Positions 38,374-46,888 of a DNA stretch of 64,000 bases are shown one piece after another. A program made the translations under genes and the position numbers. Each line of letters opens with the position of its first letter. Positions within the stretch are counted from its first letter, which is position 1. The stretch is from assembly GCA_049841135.1 (NCBI GenBank), contig JASGHK010000007.1, positions 454,348 through 518,347 of the forward strand. Reading direction: 5' to 3'. The DNA is from JACRCT01 sp049841135 (GTDB lineage Bacteria > Myxococcota > Myxococcia > Myxococcales > UBA5297). Below the pieces are notes generated by a model, which saw only the letters and a program-made list of their open reading frames with translations, did not search any database and was not told where the DNA came from.

Positions 38374-39713
38374 TCACGCCGCGTTCTTGGCCACCGGGTG
38401 GTCCTCGGCGAAGCGCTTGAGCCGCTCCTCGAGCACCGGGAACTGGTCGCGGCGGACGAGCGAGGTGCACGCGCGCAGGCCCTCCGGGTGCGAGCTGCCG
38501 GTGATGCCCAGGGTGATGGCGCTGATGCCGTAGTGCACCAGCTCCGAGAGCAGCTGTCCGCCGGCCATGCCCGGGTACGAGAACGTGAAGTAGAAGCCGT
38601 CGGCGATGGGGGCGTCGAGGTCCTTGTCGTAGACGATCTTGAAGCCGTTCTCGGTGAAGAGCCGCTTCATCACCTTCGCCTTCTCGCCGTACTCGCGGAC
38701 GGTGGCGACGAAGTCGACCTGGCCGTCGTTGACCGCCTTGAGCATCGCCGTCAGGGCGTACTGCGCCGAGTGGCTGGTGCCCGAGGAGATGGCGTAGACG
38801 GCGTCGTAGAGCAGCGCGTTGCCGAGCAGGTCGGAGTTGAAGTAGCGCAGGAGGTCCGGGCAGCGCATCTGCCAGACCTTGGGCGAGACCACCATCATCG
38901 CGATCCGCTCGCCGGCGTAGCTGAAGGCCTTGGAGCTCGAGATGAGCAGCACGTAGTTGTCGGTGTAGTGCGCCACCGTCGGCTGGTAGGGCGGCTGGCC
39001 CGGCTTGGAGTAGTCCTGCCGGAAGTCCATGGCGAAGTACGCCAGGTCCTCGATGACGACGGCGTCGTACTTCGTCGCCAGCGCGCCGATGGTCTTCAGC
39101 TCGTCGTGCGTCAGGCAGATCCACGCCGGGTTGTTCGGGCTCGAGTAGAGGATGGAGGAGACCTTGCCGGTCTTCAGGTAGCTCTCGAGCTTGGGGCCCA
39201 GCTTCTCGCCGCGGAACTCGGAGACGTCGAAGGACATGTAGCCGTGGCCCAAAAGCTTGCACTGCTGCTTCTGGACCGGGAAGCCGGGGTCGAGGAACAG
39301 CGTGCCCTCGCGGTTGGCCCAGGCCCGGTTGATGGTCATGAACGTCGCGAGCCCGCCCATCATCGAGCCCACGGTGGGGATGCAGAACTCGGGGCCGACC
39401 TCGACGTCGAGGAAGAGCTTCACGAACCGCGAATCTCCTTCTTCACCGGCTCGATGCCCTGGATGTCCGGGTAGATGGAGGCCACGCCCTCGCGCAGCGC
39501 GGCGATCTGCGCGTCCACGCCCAGCTGCATCGCCGGCAGGCCTGGGATGCCCATCTCCATGCGCACGAACTTCACGCCGGTGTCCTCTTCGACGAGGTCG
39601 ACGATGCGCTTGATCTGGCGGATGGAGGCGCGGCCGAGCTCGTTCAGGCCGAGCTCGCGGGTGCGGCGGGTGACCACGTCCGGCGGGATGGGGGTAGGGC
39701 GGGCAGAGGGCAT
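38374..39713 (-). CDS. PLP-dependent aminotransferase class I/II, one frameshift near its 5' end
   Basis: About 446 residues. Fold-type I transaminase: LYSSPNNPAWICLTHDE, AVVIEDLAYFAMDF (Asp that pairs with the PLP ring nitrogen), LLISSSKAFSYAGERI (Lys that holds PLP) and the C-terminal GFYFTFSYP. The first ~97 residues (PDVVTRRTRELGLNELGRAS) are in another frame, joining near 39424-39440 at SIYPDIQGIEPVKKEI. The substrate cannot be chosen from sequence. It is divergent from the small lipoprotein. Confidence 0.85.
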
Positions 39714-39991
39714 GGCGGGTTCCGTGGGTCGGACGGCACGGGCCGTCGGGAAGAAGGCTGCACGATTGCACCACCGCCGCCGGAGTCAAGGCGCGGCGAG
39801 CGGCGCAGCCCGCCTCCCACGCGCTCCGCGTCCCGCGCTCGAGCATCCTCGGATGGGGTTCCCGCGCAGCCGTGACCTCGTCGCGGCTCGGGGCGCCGCT
39901 CGGATCGCCGGACTCCCAGGCGGCAACCTACAGGCATCGCAACGCAAGAGCCCGGCGGCGAGAGGCGCCGGCGCCCAACCGAGGAGTGCCC

Positions 39992-40379
39992 ATGACCGCC
40001 GATCGCCGCCACCCGCATGCCACCACCCTGTGGACTGCGTCGCTCGTGTCGCTGCTCGCGCTCAGCGGCTGCGTCCACGTCAACCTGCCCGAGCACCTCG
40101 TCGCCGACACCGTCGACGCGGGCAAGGACCTGTACCACTCCATCGAGTCGGCGGTGACGAACAAGCCGGCCCCGTCGCAGAGGGTCTTCGTGCACAGCTG
40201 CATCCGCGACCAGAGCGTGGCCGTCGAGGAGGTGGAGCGCGCCTGCGTGGACGAGCTGGTGACGCAGACCAGGACGCAGCTGAAGCTCGACAAGCTCGAC
40301 TACGCGGTGGAGGGCCACACGGTGGACCGGATCTCCGGCTCGGTCGTCGTCAACTGCCAGAATCTCGCTCAAGGGCTGA
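39992..40379 (+). CDS. Small lipoprotein of unknown function, 3' end uncertain
   Basis: About 128 residues from ATG 39992, preceded by GAGGAG. Signal peptide with lipobox (LLALSGCVHVN). The soluble part has a C-x-n-C pair (SCIRDQ..ERACVDEL) and helical LVTQTRTQLKLDKLDYAVEG. The original frame runs on into an antisense gene; a one-base frameshift would end the protein at TGA 40377-40379, just before the hemerythrin gene's stop. I take that as the real end, with low certainty. Confidence 0.5.
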
Positions 40380-40386
40380 AGGCTCC

Positions 40387-41025
40387 TCAGCCGAGAAGCA
40401 GGCTCTGCGGCGAGGCGAGATCGGGGCGAGACGCCCCGCGCTCGGCCCGCCCGGCGGGGACCTGCTCCGGCCACGCTCCGCGTGGTGCCCACCGCGCCAC
40501 CAGCGCGTCCACCTCGTGCGCCAGGTCGCTCGCGAGCGCCGCGTGCTGGGCCTCGTGGTCGACGAACATCGCCTCGCCTCGACTCGCCATCCCCTCAGGG
40601 GCCCGGTCGGCGAGCACGAAGAGCAGGGCCTCCTCCTGGGCCATGTGGCCGCGCAGCAGCACCGCCAGATCCGCCGCGGTCCGCGAGAGCAGTTCGAGAC
40701 CTCGCGCGTTCCAGGGCTCCGGCCGGCATGCCAGCACCTGCAGGCGGTCCAGGGCCCGGCGTGCCGCGGCGTGGTCGGCCAGCACCGCCGCCGTCGGCCC
40801 GCGCGCCGCCGGCAGCCCGGTCTCGAGGAGAAGCGCGAGGAGGATGCCCACTTCCTTGGGGTGGTGAAGCTCGTCGATGAAGCGACGCAGGACTCCGACG
40901 AGCTTCCCAAGGCCTCCGCGGCCGTCGACTCCCGAAACCGCCGACTCCTCCACCAGGCCTTCGAGCGCCGAGAGAAGGCGCTCCACGGTGCGGTGCTCGG
41001 ACGTCAGGGCCGCGATGGCTTGCAT
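40387..41025 (-). CDS. Hemerythrin-like protein
   Basis: 212 residues from ATG 41025 with GAGGAGGAG upstream. Hemerythrin HHE-type motifs: SEHRTVERLL, FIDELHHPKEVGIL, VLADHAAARR, LLRGHMAQEEALLFV and FVDHEAQHAAL, giving the set of His and Glu/Asp needed for a di-iron site. Relatives bind oxygen or act in NO and oxidative stress responses. The C-terminus is Pro/Ala-rich (RWAPRGAWPEQVPAGRAE) and not part of the four-helix bundle. Confidence 0.82.
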   Translation of the reverse strand: MQAIAALTSEHRTVERLLSALEGLVEESAVSGVDGRGGLGKLVGVLRRFIDELHHPKEVGILLALLLETGLPAARGPTAAVLADHAAARRALDRLQVLACRPEPWNARGLELLSRTAADLAVLLRGHMAQEEALLFVLADRAPEGMASRGEAMFVDHEAQHAALASDLAHEVDALVARWAPRGAWPEQVPAGRAERGASRPDLASPQSLLLG

Positions 41026-41342
41026 GGACTCCTCCTCGCCCGGCCCTGCATCAGCAAGGACGCTGCCAACGGCGTCGGGCAGCGCTTTCGCGGAGTTGGC
41101 GCGCCAGGACCTTGCAGACCTGCAAGCTCGAGGCGGCGCTTTGACTGCGGTGCGTTGCAGTCGCGAAAGAGCGCCAGAACCGTGACGCTCGGCGCAGGCC
41201 GGTGCGGCGCGACCCCGGGCCGTGCGCGGCCTGGGCCGGCCTCGACCCGGACCGACACGGCGGCCGGGTCTTGGCCACCGCCCGCAGCGATGGGCGGTGG
41301 TAGGCTTGCGAGCCGATGGCCTGCAGAGAGGCGACCCGCTCC
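41026..41342. promoter_or_regulatory. Divergent intergenic region with CTTGCAGACCTGCAAG palindrome
   Basis: 317 bases between hemerythrin (minus) and the TPR-like gene (plus). At 41111-41126 lies CTTGCAGACCTGCAAG, which matches the CTAGCAGACCTGCTAG of the ATPase-nuclease flank at 14 of 16 positions. Further on, GACTGC (about 41143) and GCAGTC (about 41157) could form a second hairpin. The region probably contains promoters for both genes, but no clear boxes. No gene visible. Confidence 0.45.
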
Positions 41343-43040
41343 ATGAGACCGCAAAGACTGGCCAATTCCACCCCGGGCTGGGCACGCCGGGGGCTGCTCT
41401 TCGTCGCGCTGCTCTGCCTGGTTCCGGCAGCCGCTCAGGGCGCCGCGCGCAAGAAGGCGCCGCCACCGCCAAAGCCCAAGGTGGTCGAGCCGGCCGCTGC
41501 TCCGGTCGAGAAGCGGGTGGCGCTCATCGCCCCTTCCGACACGCAGCGCACCGAGGCGGTGGTCAACCGGGTCCTCGACGCCGCCGAGCAGGACCTCGTG
41601 GCCTCCGGCTTCCAGGTCGTCAACCTGTCCAAGGTCGCCGCCGAGTACCGCAAGCGGCACGAGTCCGTTCCCTACTGCCGCGACACCCCGGCCTGTCTGG
41701 CCAAGGTGGGCCGGACCATGGGCTGCGGCTTCGCCGTCGGCGCCGTCGCCGTCACCGGGCCCAATGGCCTCGACGTGGAGCTGACCATCATCGACGCGGC
41801 CAGCGAGGGCGTCGTGGCCCACACCGCGTTGATGGGCATCCCCTGGACCGGTGCGCTCCCGGACGTCCCCCACCCGGGCCTCGCCCTGGCGCGCTACACC
41901 CCCGGCAGCGGCACGGGGAGCGCCTCCACTCCGGTGGCCCCGCCGCCGCCGCCGCTCGACGCGTCCGCGAAGAACCCCGACCCCGAGCCCAAGGCCGCGG
42001 CCGAGCCGAAGACCGCGGCCGCCGACAAGCCCGCGGAGCCGAGCGAGAAGCCGGCCTCGACGCCGCCCGGCCCCACCAACGAGCTGCTGCAGCAGGCGCG
42101 CGCGGCCTACGACGCGCTGGAGTTCGACAAGGCCGCCTCGCTCGCCAGCCGCGTGCTGGCCACCCCGGGCCTCGACTCCGAGACGCGCCTCGACGCCTAC
42201 CTCGTCCAGGCCTCCAGCCTCGCCATCGCCGCCGACACCCAGGCCTCCGAGGTCTCCTTCCGCCTGCTCTTGCGCGCGCGCCCCGACTTCGAGTTGCCGC
42301 GCTCGACGCCGCCGAAGATCTTGGGCGTGTTCAAGAAGGTCAAAGCCGAGGAGAAGGCCATCGCCGACCAGGTGCGCGCGGTCGCCCGCAAGCGGCTGGT
42401 CGAGAACCTCACGCTGGTCGGCGAGCCGCCCACCAAGGCCAGCGGCGGCCGGGTGCTGCCGTTCTCCTTCCGCCTGCGCGACCCGACCTCCGCCGTCACC
42501 GCCTTCGACGTGCCCTACCGCCGCCAGGGGGAGGGTAGCTTCTCGGTGCTGGCGCTCCAGCGCGACCCCGAGGGCGCCTGGAAGGGCGCCATCCCCGCCG
42601 AGTGGACCGCCAGCGAGAACGGCTTCCTCCTGGAGTACTACCTGTCCGCCCGCGACGAGACCGGGCCCCTCGTCGGCCGCGGCGAGGCCAGCCGCCCGCT
42701 GCTCCTGCAGGTCTCGCCCGGCCAGGTCGAGCGCGCCCTGCCCAAGCCCATCCCGCGCTGGGCGCTCTACCTGCTCGCGGGCGGCGCGGTGGCCTCGGCC
42801 GCCGCCGCCGGCAGCCTGGGCGTGGCGACGCTGCAGGCCCAGACCAACTACGACCGCTACGCCCAGCAGGCCGTCAACAAGCCCATGGACGCCAAGCCGC
42901 TCACCGCCATGGCCGCCAACGGGCACGCCCTGGCCGACGGCGCGGTGGCCATGGCCGTGGTCACCAGCGTGCTCCTCACCGCCGCGCTCGTCTCCTGGCC
43001 GTTCACGGAGCCGGCGGCCTCGGGCTCGGAGAGCCCGTGA
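41343..43040 (+). CDS. Secreted/membrane protein with signal peptide, TPR-like core and C-terminal membrane segments
   Basis: 565 residues from ATG 41343. Signal peptide (RRGLLFVALLCLVPAAAQGAA), a Lys/Pro-rich segment, an alpha/beta domain (KRVALIAPSDTQRTEAVVNR) and a Pro/Ala linker. A TPR-like helical unit (LLQQARAAYDALEFDKAASLASRVL) is followed by a beta domain (VLPFSFRLRDPTSAVTAFDV) and two C-terminal membrane segments (ALYLLAGGAVASAAAAGSLGV; AMAVVTSVLLTAALVSW). Stop overlaps the ATG of the Kelch lipoprotein (TGATG), so the two are an operon. Pairing suggests an envelope complex; function unknown. Confidence 0.7.
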   Translation: MRPQRLANSTPGWARRGLLFVALLCLVPAAAQGAARKKAPPPPKPKVVEPAAAPVEKRVALIAPSDTQRTEAVVNRVLDAAEQDLVASGFQVVNLSKVAAEYRKRHESVPYCRDTPACLAKVGRTMGCGFAVGAVAVTGPNGLDVELTIIDAASEGVVAHTALMGIPWTGALPDVPHPGLALARYTPGSGTGSASTPVAPPPPPLDASAKNPDPEPKAAAEPKTAAADKPAEPSEKPASTPPGPTNELLQQARAAYDALEFDKAASLASRVLATPGLDSETRLDAYLVQASSLAIAADTQASEVSFRLLLRARPDFELPRSTPPKILGVFKKVKAEEKAIADQVRAVARKRLVENLTLVGEPPTKASGGRVLPFSFRLRDPTSAVTAFDVPYRRQGEGSFSVLALQRDPEGAWKGAIPAEWTASENGFLLEYYLSARDETGPLVGRGEASRPLLLQVSPGQVERALPKPIPRWALYLLAGGAVASAAAAGSLGVATLQAQTNYDRYAQQAVNKPMDAKPLTAMAANGHALADGAVAMAVVTSVLLTAALVSWPFTEPAASGSESP

Positions 43041-46000
43041 TGCACGGCAAAGGCGCGGCCGCGTGGGCCATCCTCGCAGCGCTGCTGGGGGCCGGCTGCT
43101 TCCACGACGGGGTGCCTCCCGACGCCAAGCTCGTCTGCGCCGCCGACGAGGATTGTCCGCCGGGCCTGAGGTGCAACGTCGAGGTCAAGCGCTGCATCGA
43201 CCGCGAGGGCGACAGCAAGCCCCCGGCGCTCGACGGGCTGGCGGCGATCGCGCCGGCGGTCGCCAAGCAGGGCCAGAAGCTCCACATCAGCTTCCGGGTG
43301 AGCGAGGACCTCTTCGCCGACCCGCTGGTCCTGGTCGGCGAGCGCGCGGCGCAGGTGGACGAAGAGGGGACCGCGCGCACCGAGCGGCGCTACCGCTTCG
43401 TGCTCGAGCCCGATGGCACCGAGGACCAGACCGCCCCGGTCCCGGTCAGCGTGGAGCTGGTGGACGTCACCGGCAACAAGTCGGGCCAGGTCCTGGCGGG
43501 CAACGCCCGCTTCGACTTCGTCGCCCCGGCGCTCGCGGGCGATCCCGAGGTGGCCCTCGTCGCCCCGCCACACAGCCTGATCGACCCGGTCGCGTCGGCA
43601 GGGGTCGGCGCGACGGTGAGCGTCACCCTGACCTTCGACGAGGCGGTGGCCGACGAGCCGGTGGTGGAGGCCGTCTGGGCGGAGGCGGCAGATCCCGCCG
43701 CGCCCAAGCCCGGCGAGGTGCTCTCCTTCCTGCGCCGCAGCGGCGGACCGACCACCTTCACCTTCGAGCACGTCCTCACCGCCGCCGAGGCGGCAGGCCC
43801 GCAGGGGCGCTTCGTGCTGCGAGCCGCCTGCCGCGACGCGGTCGGCAACGAGAGGCACCCGAGCTCGACCGCGGGCTTCGTGGTGGACACGGTCCCTCCC
43901 CAGGACCCGGACGTGGCCACCGAGGGGCGCATCGTCTTCCGCCGCGAGCCGTGGGGCACCCAGGCCGGCGGCGGGGTGCGGCGGATGGGGGTGGCGGGGC
44001 TCGCGGGGGCGGTGGGCCCCGGCGAGACGGTGTTCGTCTTCACGCACGACCCGCACGGCGAGCTGGGGCGGGCGGTCGCCGACGACCGCGGAGCGGTGCA
44101 GGTGCCGCTCATCTACGCGGAGCTCGCCAAGGCCTGGGTGCAGGCGGTGGACGAGGCCGGCAACGCCTCGGGCGAGCTGCAGGTCCGCGACCTGGAGTGG
44201 GTGGCCACCATGGGCGGCAAGACCAGCGACGGCGACGAGAACCCGCACCAGTTCGTCTCGCGTTCGTGGATGGGCCACGGCCTCTTGGGCCGCATCGGGC
44301 CCGGCTACGGCGCCTACCCGCAGACGGGCGAGGCGCTCGCGCGCGAGGACTTCGCCTCGGGCCAGGGCGCGCCGGACGCGGGCGGCGTCCCGCCCACGGT
44401 GGTGCGCCAGACGGGCGAGCCGGCGTGGTCGCTGCGCGACGTGACGCAGTGGCCGCCCTACCGCTGCACCTTCGGGCAGATCGCCCTGGGCGGCTCCCCG
44501 GTGGCCTTCGACCTGGCGCACGACCAGGCGGTGATGGTGGCCGGCAACGGCCGGACCTGGCTGCACCACGGGCAGAGCTGGCGTCAGGCGATGGTGCTCG
44601 ACCCCGAGGGCGACGGCGACCCCGCGCCCCGGTGCGGGGCCCAGCTCGTCTACGACGAGCGGCGCGGCGTGGTGCTGATGGTGCTCGGGCTGGGGGAGAA
44701 CGGCGAGGTCTGGGAGTGGAACGGCGCCTCGTGGCGGCGCCTGGCCGCGGGCACCGGGCCGTCGGCGCGCTCGTTCCCCGCGGTGGGCTACGACCGCGAG
44801 CGCGGGGAGATCGTCGTCTTCGGCGGCTCGCCTCTGTTGGCGGGCTTCAAGAACGACACCTGGGTGTGGAACGGCAAGACGTGGAGCGAGCGGACGTTTC
44901 CGCCCGACGCCACGCCCCCGGGCCGGTACGCGGGGGCCATGGCTTGGGACCCGAACGACAAGTCCCTCCTCATGTTCGGCGGGAGGAGCAGCGACGGCGG
45001 GGCGGACGAGTACGAGATCGGGGACCTGTGGCGCTGGAACGGCTCGGGGTGGAGCCGCGTGGCCCAGAGCGCGCCCTGGCCGGCGGCCCGGTCGCTGCCG
45101 GTGATGCTGGAGGACACCACGCGCCAGAAGGTGCTGCTCTTCGGCGGTCACCAGGACGGCTCGGTGACGGCCGACCTCGCGGTGTGGGAGTGGAGCGGCA
45201 GCGCCTGGTCGAGCCGCGCGGTCTCGCCCACGCCGCTGGACCTGCGCAACCCCGGCGCCCCTGCGGTGGAGGCCGGCCGCGCCAACTCGGGAGCCTGGTA
45301 CGACCCGTTCCGCCGCAAGGTGGCCATCTACGGCGGCTTCATCGAGGTGCTGGACCCCGGCGGCGGCGACTCGGACGTGAGCGTCGAGGACCAGTGGGAG
45401 TGGGACCCGACCGCTCCCGGTTGGACCAGCCTGACGCCGCCGCGCGATCCGGTGACGCTGGCGCCCTATGCGCCGCCCAAGCGGCTGATGTCAGGCATGG
45501 TCTACGACTCTCAGCACCAGCGGATGCTGCTCTTCGGCGGCGCCAGCGGGCTCGAGCAGGCCAACTACACCTTTGGCGAGGCGCTCAAGGACCTGTGGAC
45601 CTGGGACGGGGTGGGCTGGACACAGCTGCCCGAGAAGGCGCCCTGGCCGGCCGGGCGGGGCGGCTTCGGGATGACCTACGACCCGGCCAAGGCTTCAGTG
45701 CTGCTCTCCGGCGGCTGGGCCTCGATGGGCGACACCTGGCAGCTCGACACCGCCACCGGCACCTGGAAGCTGGTGGGGGCGGGGGTCCAGCCGTTCATCA
45801 CTGTCGCCATGACCAGCTTCGACCACGGCGGCGCGCTGCAGACCCTGCGCTTCGGTGGGCTCAGCTTGGACCTGAGCGGGAACCTGACGCGAAGCTCGCA
45901 GACTTCGGTCTGGAACGGGGCCGGCTGGACGGTGCAGTCGGGGCTGGCCACCATGCCCTCGCCGCGGCACATGGCGGCGATGGCGCCCGACGGGCAGGGC

Positions 46001-46798
46001 CACGTGGTGCTCTTCGGGGGCGAGGCGGTCGGCAACGTCACGCCCGAGCCCGACCCGTTCAAGGGCGCGCGGCGCAACGACACCTGGGAGTGGGACGGCG
46101 CCGCCTGGACCTGCCTGCAGGCCAACACCCCGACGGCGGTGGAGCCGGGCCGTCCCGAGGCGCGCCTGGGGCACTCGCTGGTCTTCGACCCCGACCGCGG
46201 CCGGGCGCTGCTCTCCGACGGCTGGGGCGCCGGCCCGATGGTCGACTACTGGGACTGGGACGGCGCGGCCCGGCAGTGGACGAGGCGCTACCCCACCAAC
46301 CCCGACAGCGGGCAGCTCCCCACGCCGGCGTTCGGGCGCGCCGCGGCTTACGACAGCCAGCGCAAGCGCTTCGTCTTCTTCGGCGGCCAGACCGCCACCG
46401 AGACCTGCGCCGAGCACTGGGAGCTGGACATGGGCCTGGGGGAGCGGCCCGGGCACGTCTTCGACATCTCGCTCGCCAAGTCGGGCATCCCGGCCGATGC
46501 CGCCATGAAGCAGATCAAGGTCCACGCCGTCGCCGGCGGGCACGGCTCGGGGACGGTCGACGGCGTCGAGCTGTGGGGCTGGCTGCCGCAGGGCTGGCAG
46601 ACGCTGGCCGAGGAGCCGGCCGCTGCCCTCGATGAGCCGGCGTCCGTTGACGTGCAGGTGGACGACGCCAGGGTGCCGCTCTTGCGGTTCCAGAACGGCC
46701 TGCACTTCGCCATCGTCCCGCGCGGCACCAACGCGCAGGCGCCGGCCGAAGTGCTGACGGACTGCATCGAGGCGACGGTGCGCTACCAGCTGCCTTGA
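43040..46798 (+). CDS. Kelch-repeat lipoprotein
   Basis: 1252 residues. Signal peptide with lipobox (LLGAGCFHDG) and a Cys pair typical of myxobacterial lipoproteins (CAADEDCPPGLRC). A beta-rich Ig-like N-terminal half (about 60-400) precedes a large Kelch-type beta-propeller region (about 480-1130) with repeated units such as NDTWVWNGKTWSERTF, DLWRWNGSGWSRV, KVLLFGG, TWEWDGAAWTCL and RFVFFGGQ. The C-terminal part has another beta domain. Kelch propellers are binding scaffolds. Start overlaps the stop of the upstream gene. No frameshift in 3.76 kb. Confidence 0.82.
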   Translation: MHGKGAAAWAILAALLGAGCFHDGVPPDAKLVCAADEDCPPGLRCNVEVKRCIDREGDSKPPALDGLAAIAPAVAKQGQKLHISFRVSEDLFADPLVLVGERAAQVDEEGTARTERRYRFVLEPDGTEDQTAPVPVSVELVDVTGNKSGQVLAGNARFDFVAPALAGDPEVALVAPPHSLIDPVASAGVGATVSVTLTFDEAVADEPVVEAVWAEAADPAAPKPGEVLSFLRRSGGPTTFTFEHVLTAAEAAGPQGRFVLRAACRDAVGNERHPSSTAGFVVDTVPPQDPDVATEGRIVFRREPWGTQAGGGVRRMGVAGLAGAVGPGETVFVFTHDPHGELGRAVADDRGAVQVPLIYAELAKAWVQAVDEAGNASGELQVRDLEWVATMGGKTSDGDENPHQFVSRSWMGHGLLGRIGPGYGAYPQTGEALAREDFASGQGAPDAGGVPPTVVRQTGEPAWSLRDVTQWPPYRCTFGQIALGGSPVAFDLAHDQAVMVAGNGRTWLHHGQSWRQAMVLDPEGDGDPAPRCGAQLVYDERRGVVLMVLGLGENGEVWEWNGASWRRLAAGTGPSARSFPAVGYDRERGEIVVFGGSPLLAGFKNDTWVWNGKTWSERTFPPDATPPGRYAGAMAWDPNDKSLLMFGGRSSDGGADEYEIGDLWRWNGSGWSRVAQSAPWPAARSLPVMLEDTTRQKVLLFGGHQDGSVTADLAVWEWSGSAWSSRAVSPTPLDLRNPGAPAVEAGRANSGAWYDPFRRKVAIYGGFIEVLDPGGGDSDVSVEDQWEWDPTAPGWTSLTPPRDPVTLAPYAPPKRLMSGMVYDSQHQRMLLFGGASGLEQANYTFGEALKDLWTWDGVGWTQLPEKAPWPAGRGGFGMTYDPAKASVLLSGGWASMGDTWQLDTATGTWKLVGAGVQPFITVAMTSFDHGGALQTLRFGGLSLDLSGNLTRSSQTSVWNGAGWTVQSGLATMPSPRHMAAMAPDGQGHVVLFGGEAVGNVTPEPDPFKGARRNDTWEWDGAAWTCLQANTPTAVEPGRPEARLGHSLVFDPDRGRALLSDGWGAGPMVDYWDWDGAARQWTRRYPTNPDSGQLPTPAFGRAAAYDSQRKRFVFFGGQTATETCAEHWELDMGLGERPGHVFDISLAKSGIPADAAMKQIKVHAVAGGHGSGTVDGVELWGWLPQGWQTLAEEPAAALDEPASVDVQVDDARVPLLRFQNGLHFAIVPRGTNAQAPAEVLTDCIEATVRYQLP

Positions 46799-46800
46799 AG

Positions 46801-46843
46801 GGGCTTCGGGCTTCGGGCTTCGGGCTGCGGGCTTCGGGTCAGG
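46801..46843. repeat. Heptanucleotide tandem repeat, reverse copy of the 8.6 kb element
   Basis: Five 7-base units GGGCTTC/GGGCTGC (46801-46835) followed by GGGTCAGG. On the other strand this reads CCTGACCC followed by GAAGCCC units, the same arrangement as at 8586-8620. It begins right after the Kelch lipoprotein stop and before the convergent kinase gene. Confidence 0.7.
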
Positions 46844-46888
46844 CTTTGTTCCGCAAGCTCGAGGCGGCCGGAGCGTGGACCGCACGGT

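Noticed and set aside
42857..45151. Long minus-strand frame across the Kelch lipoprotein
   Set aside because: Antisense shadow; Kelch repeats on the plus strand are clear.
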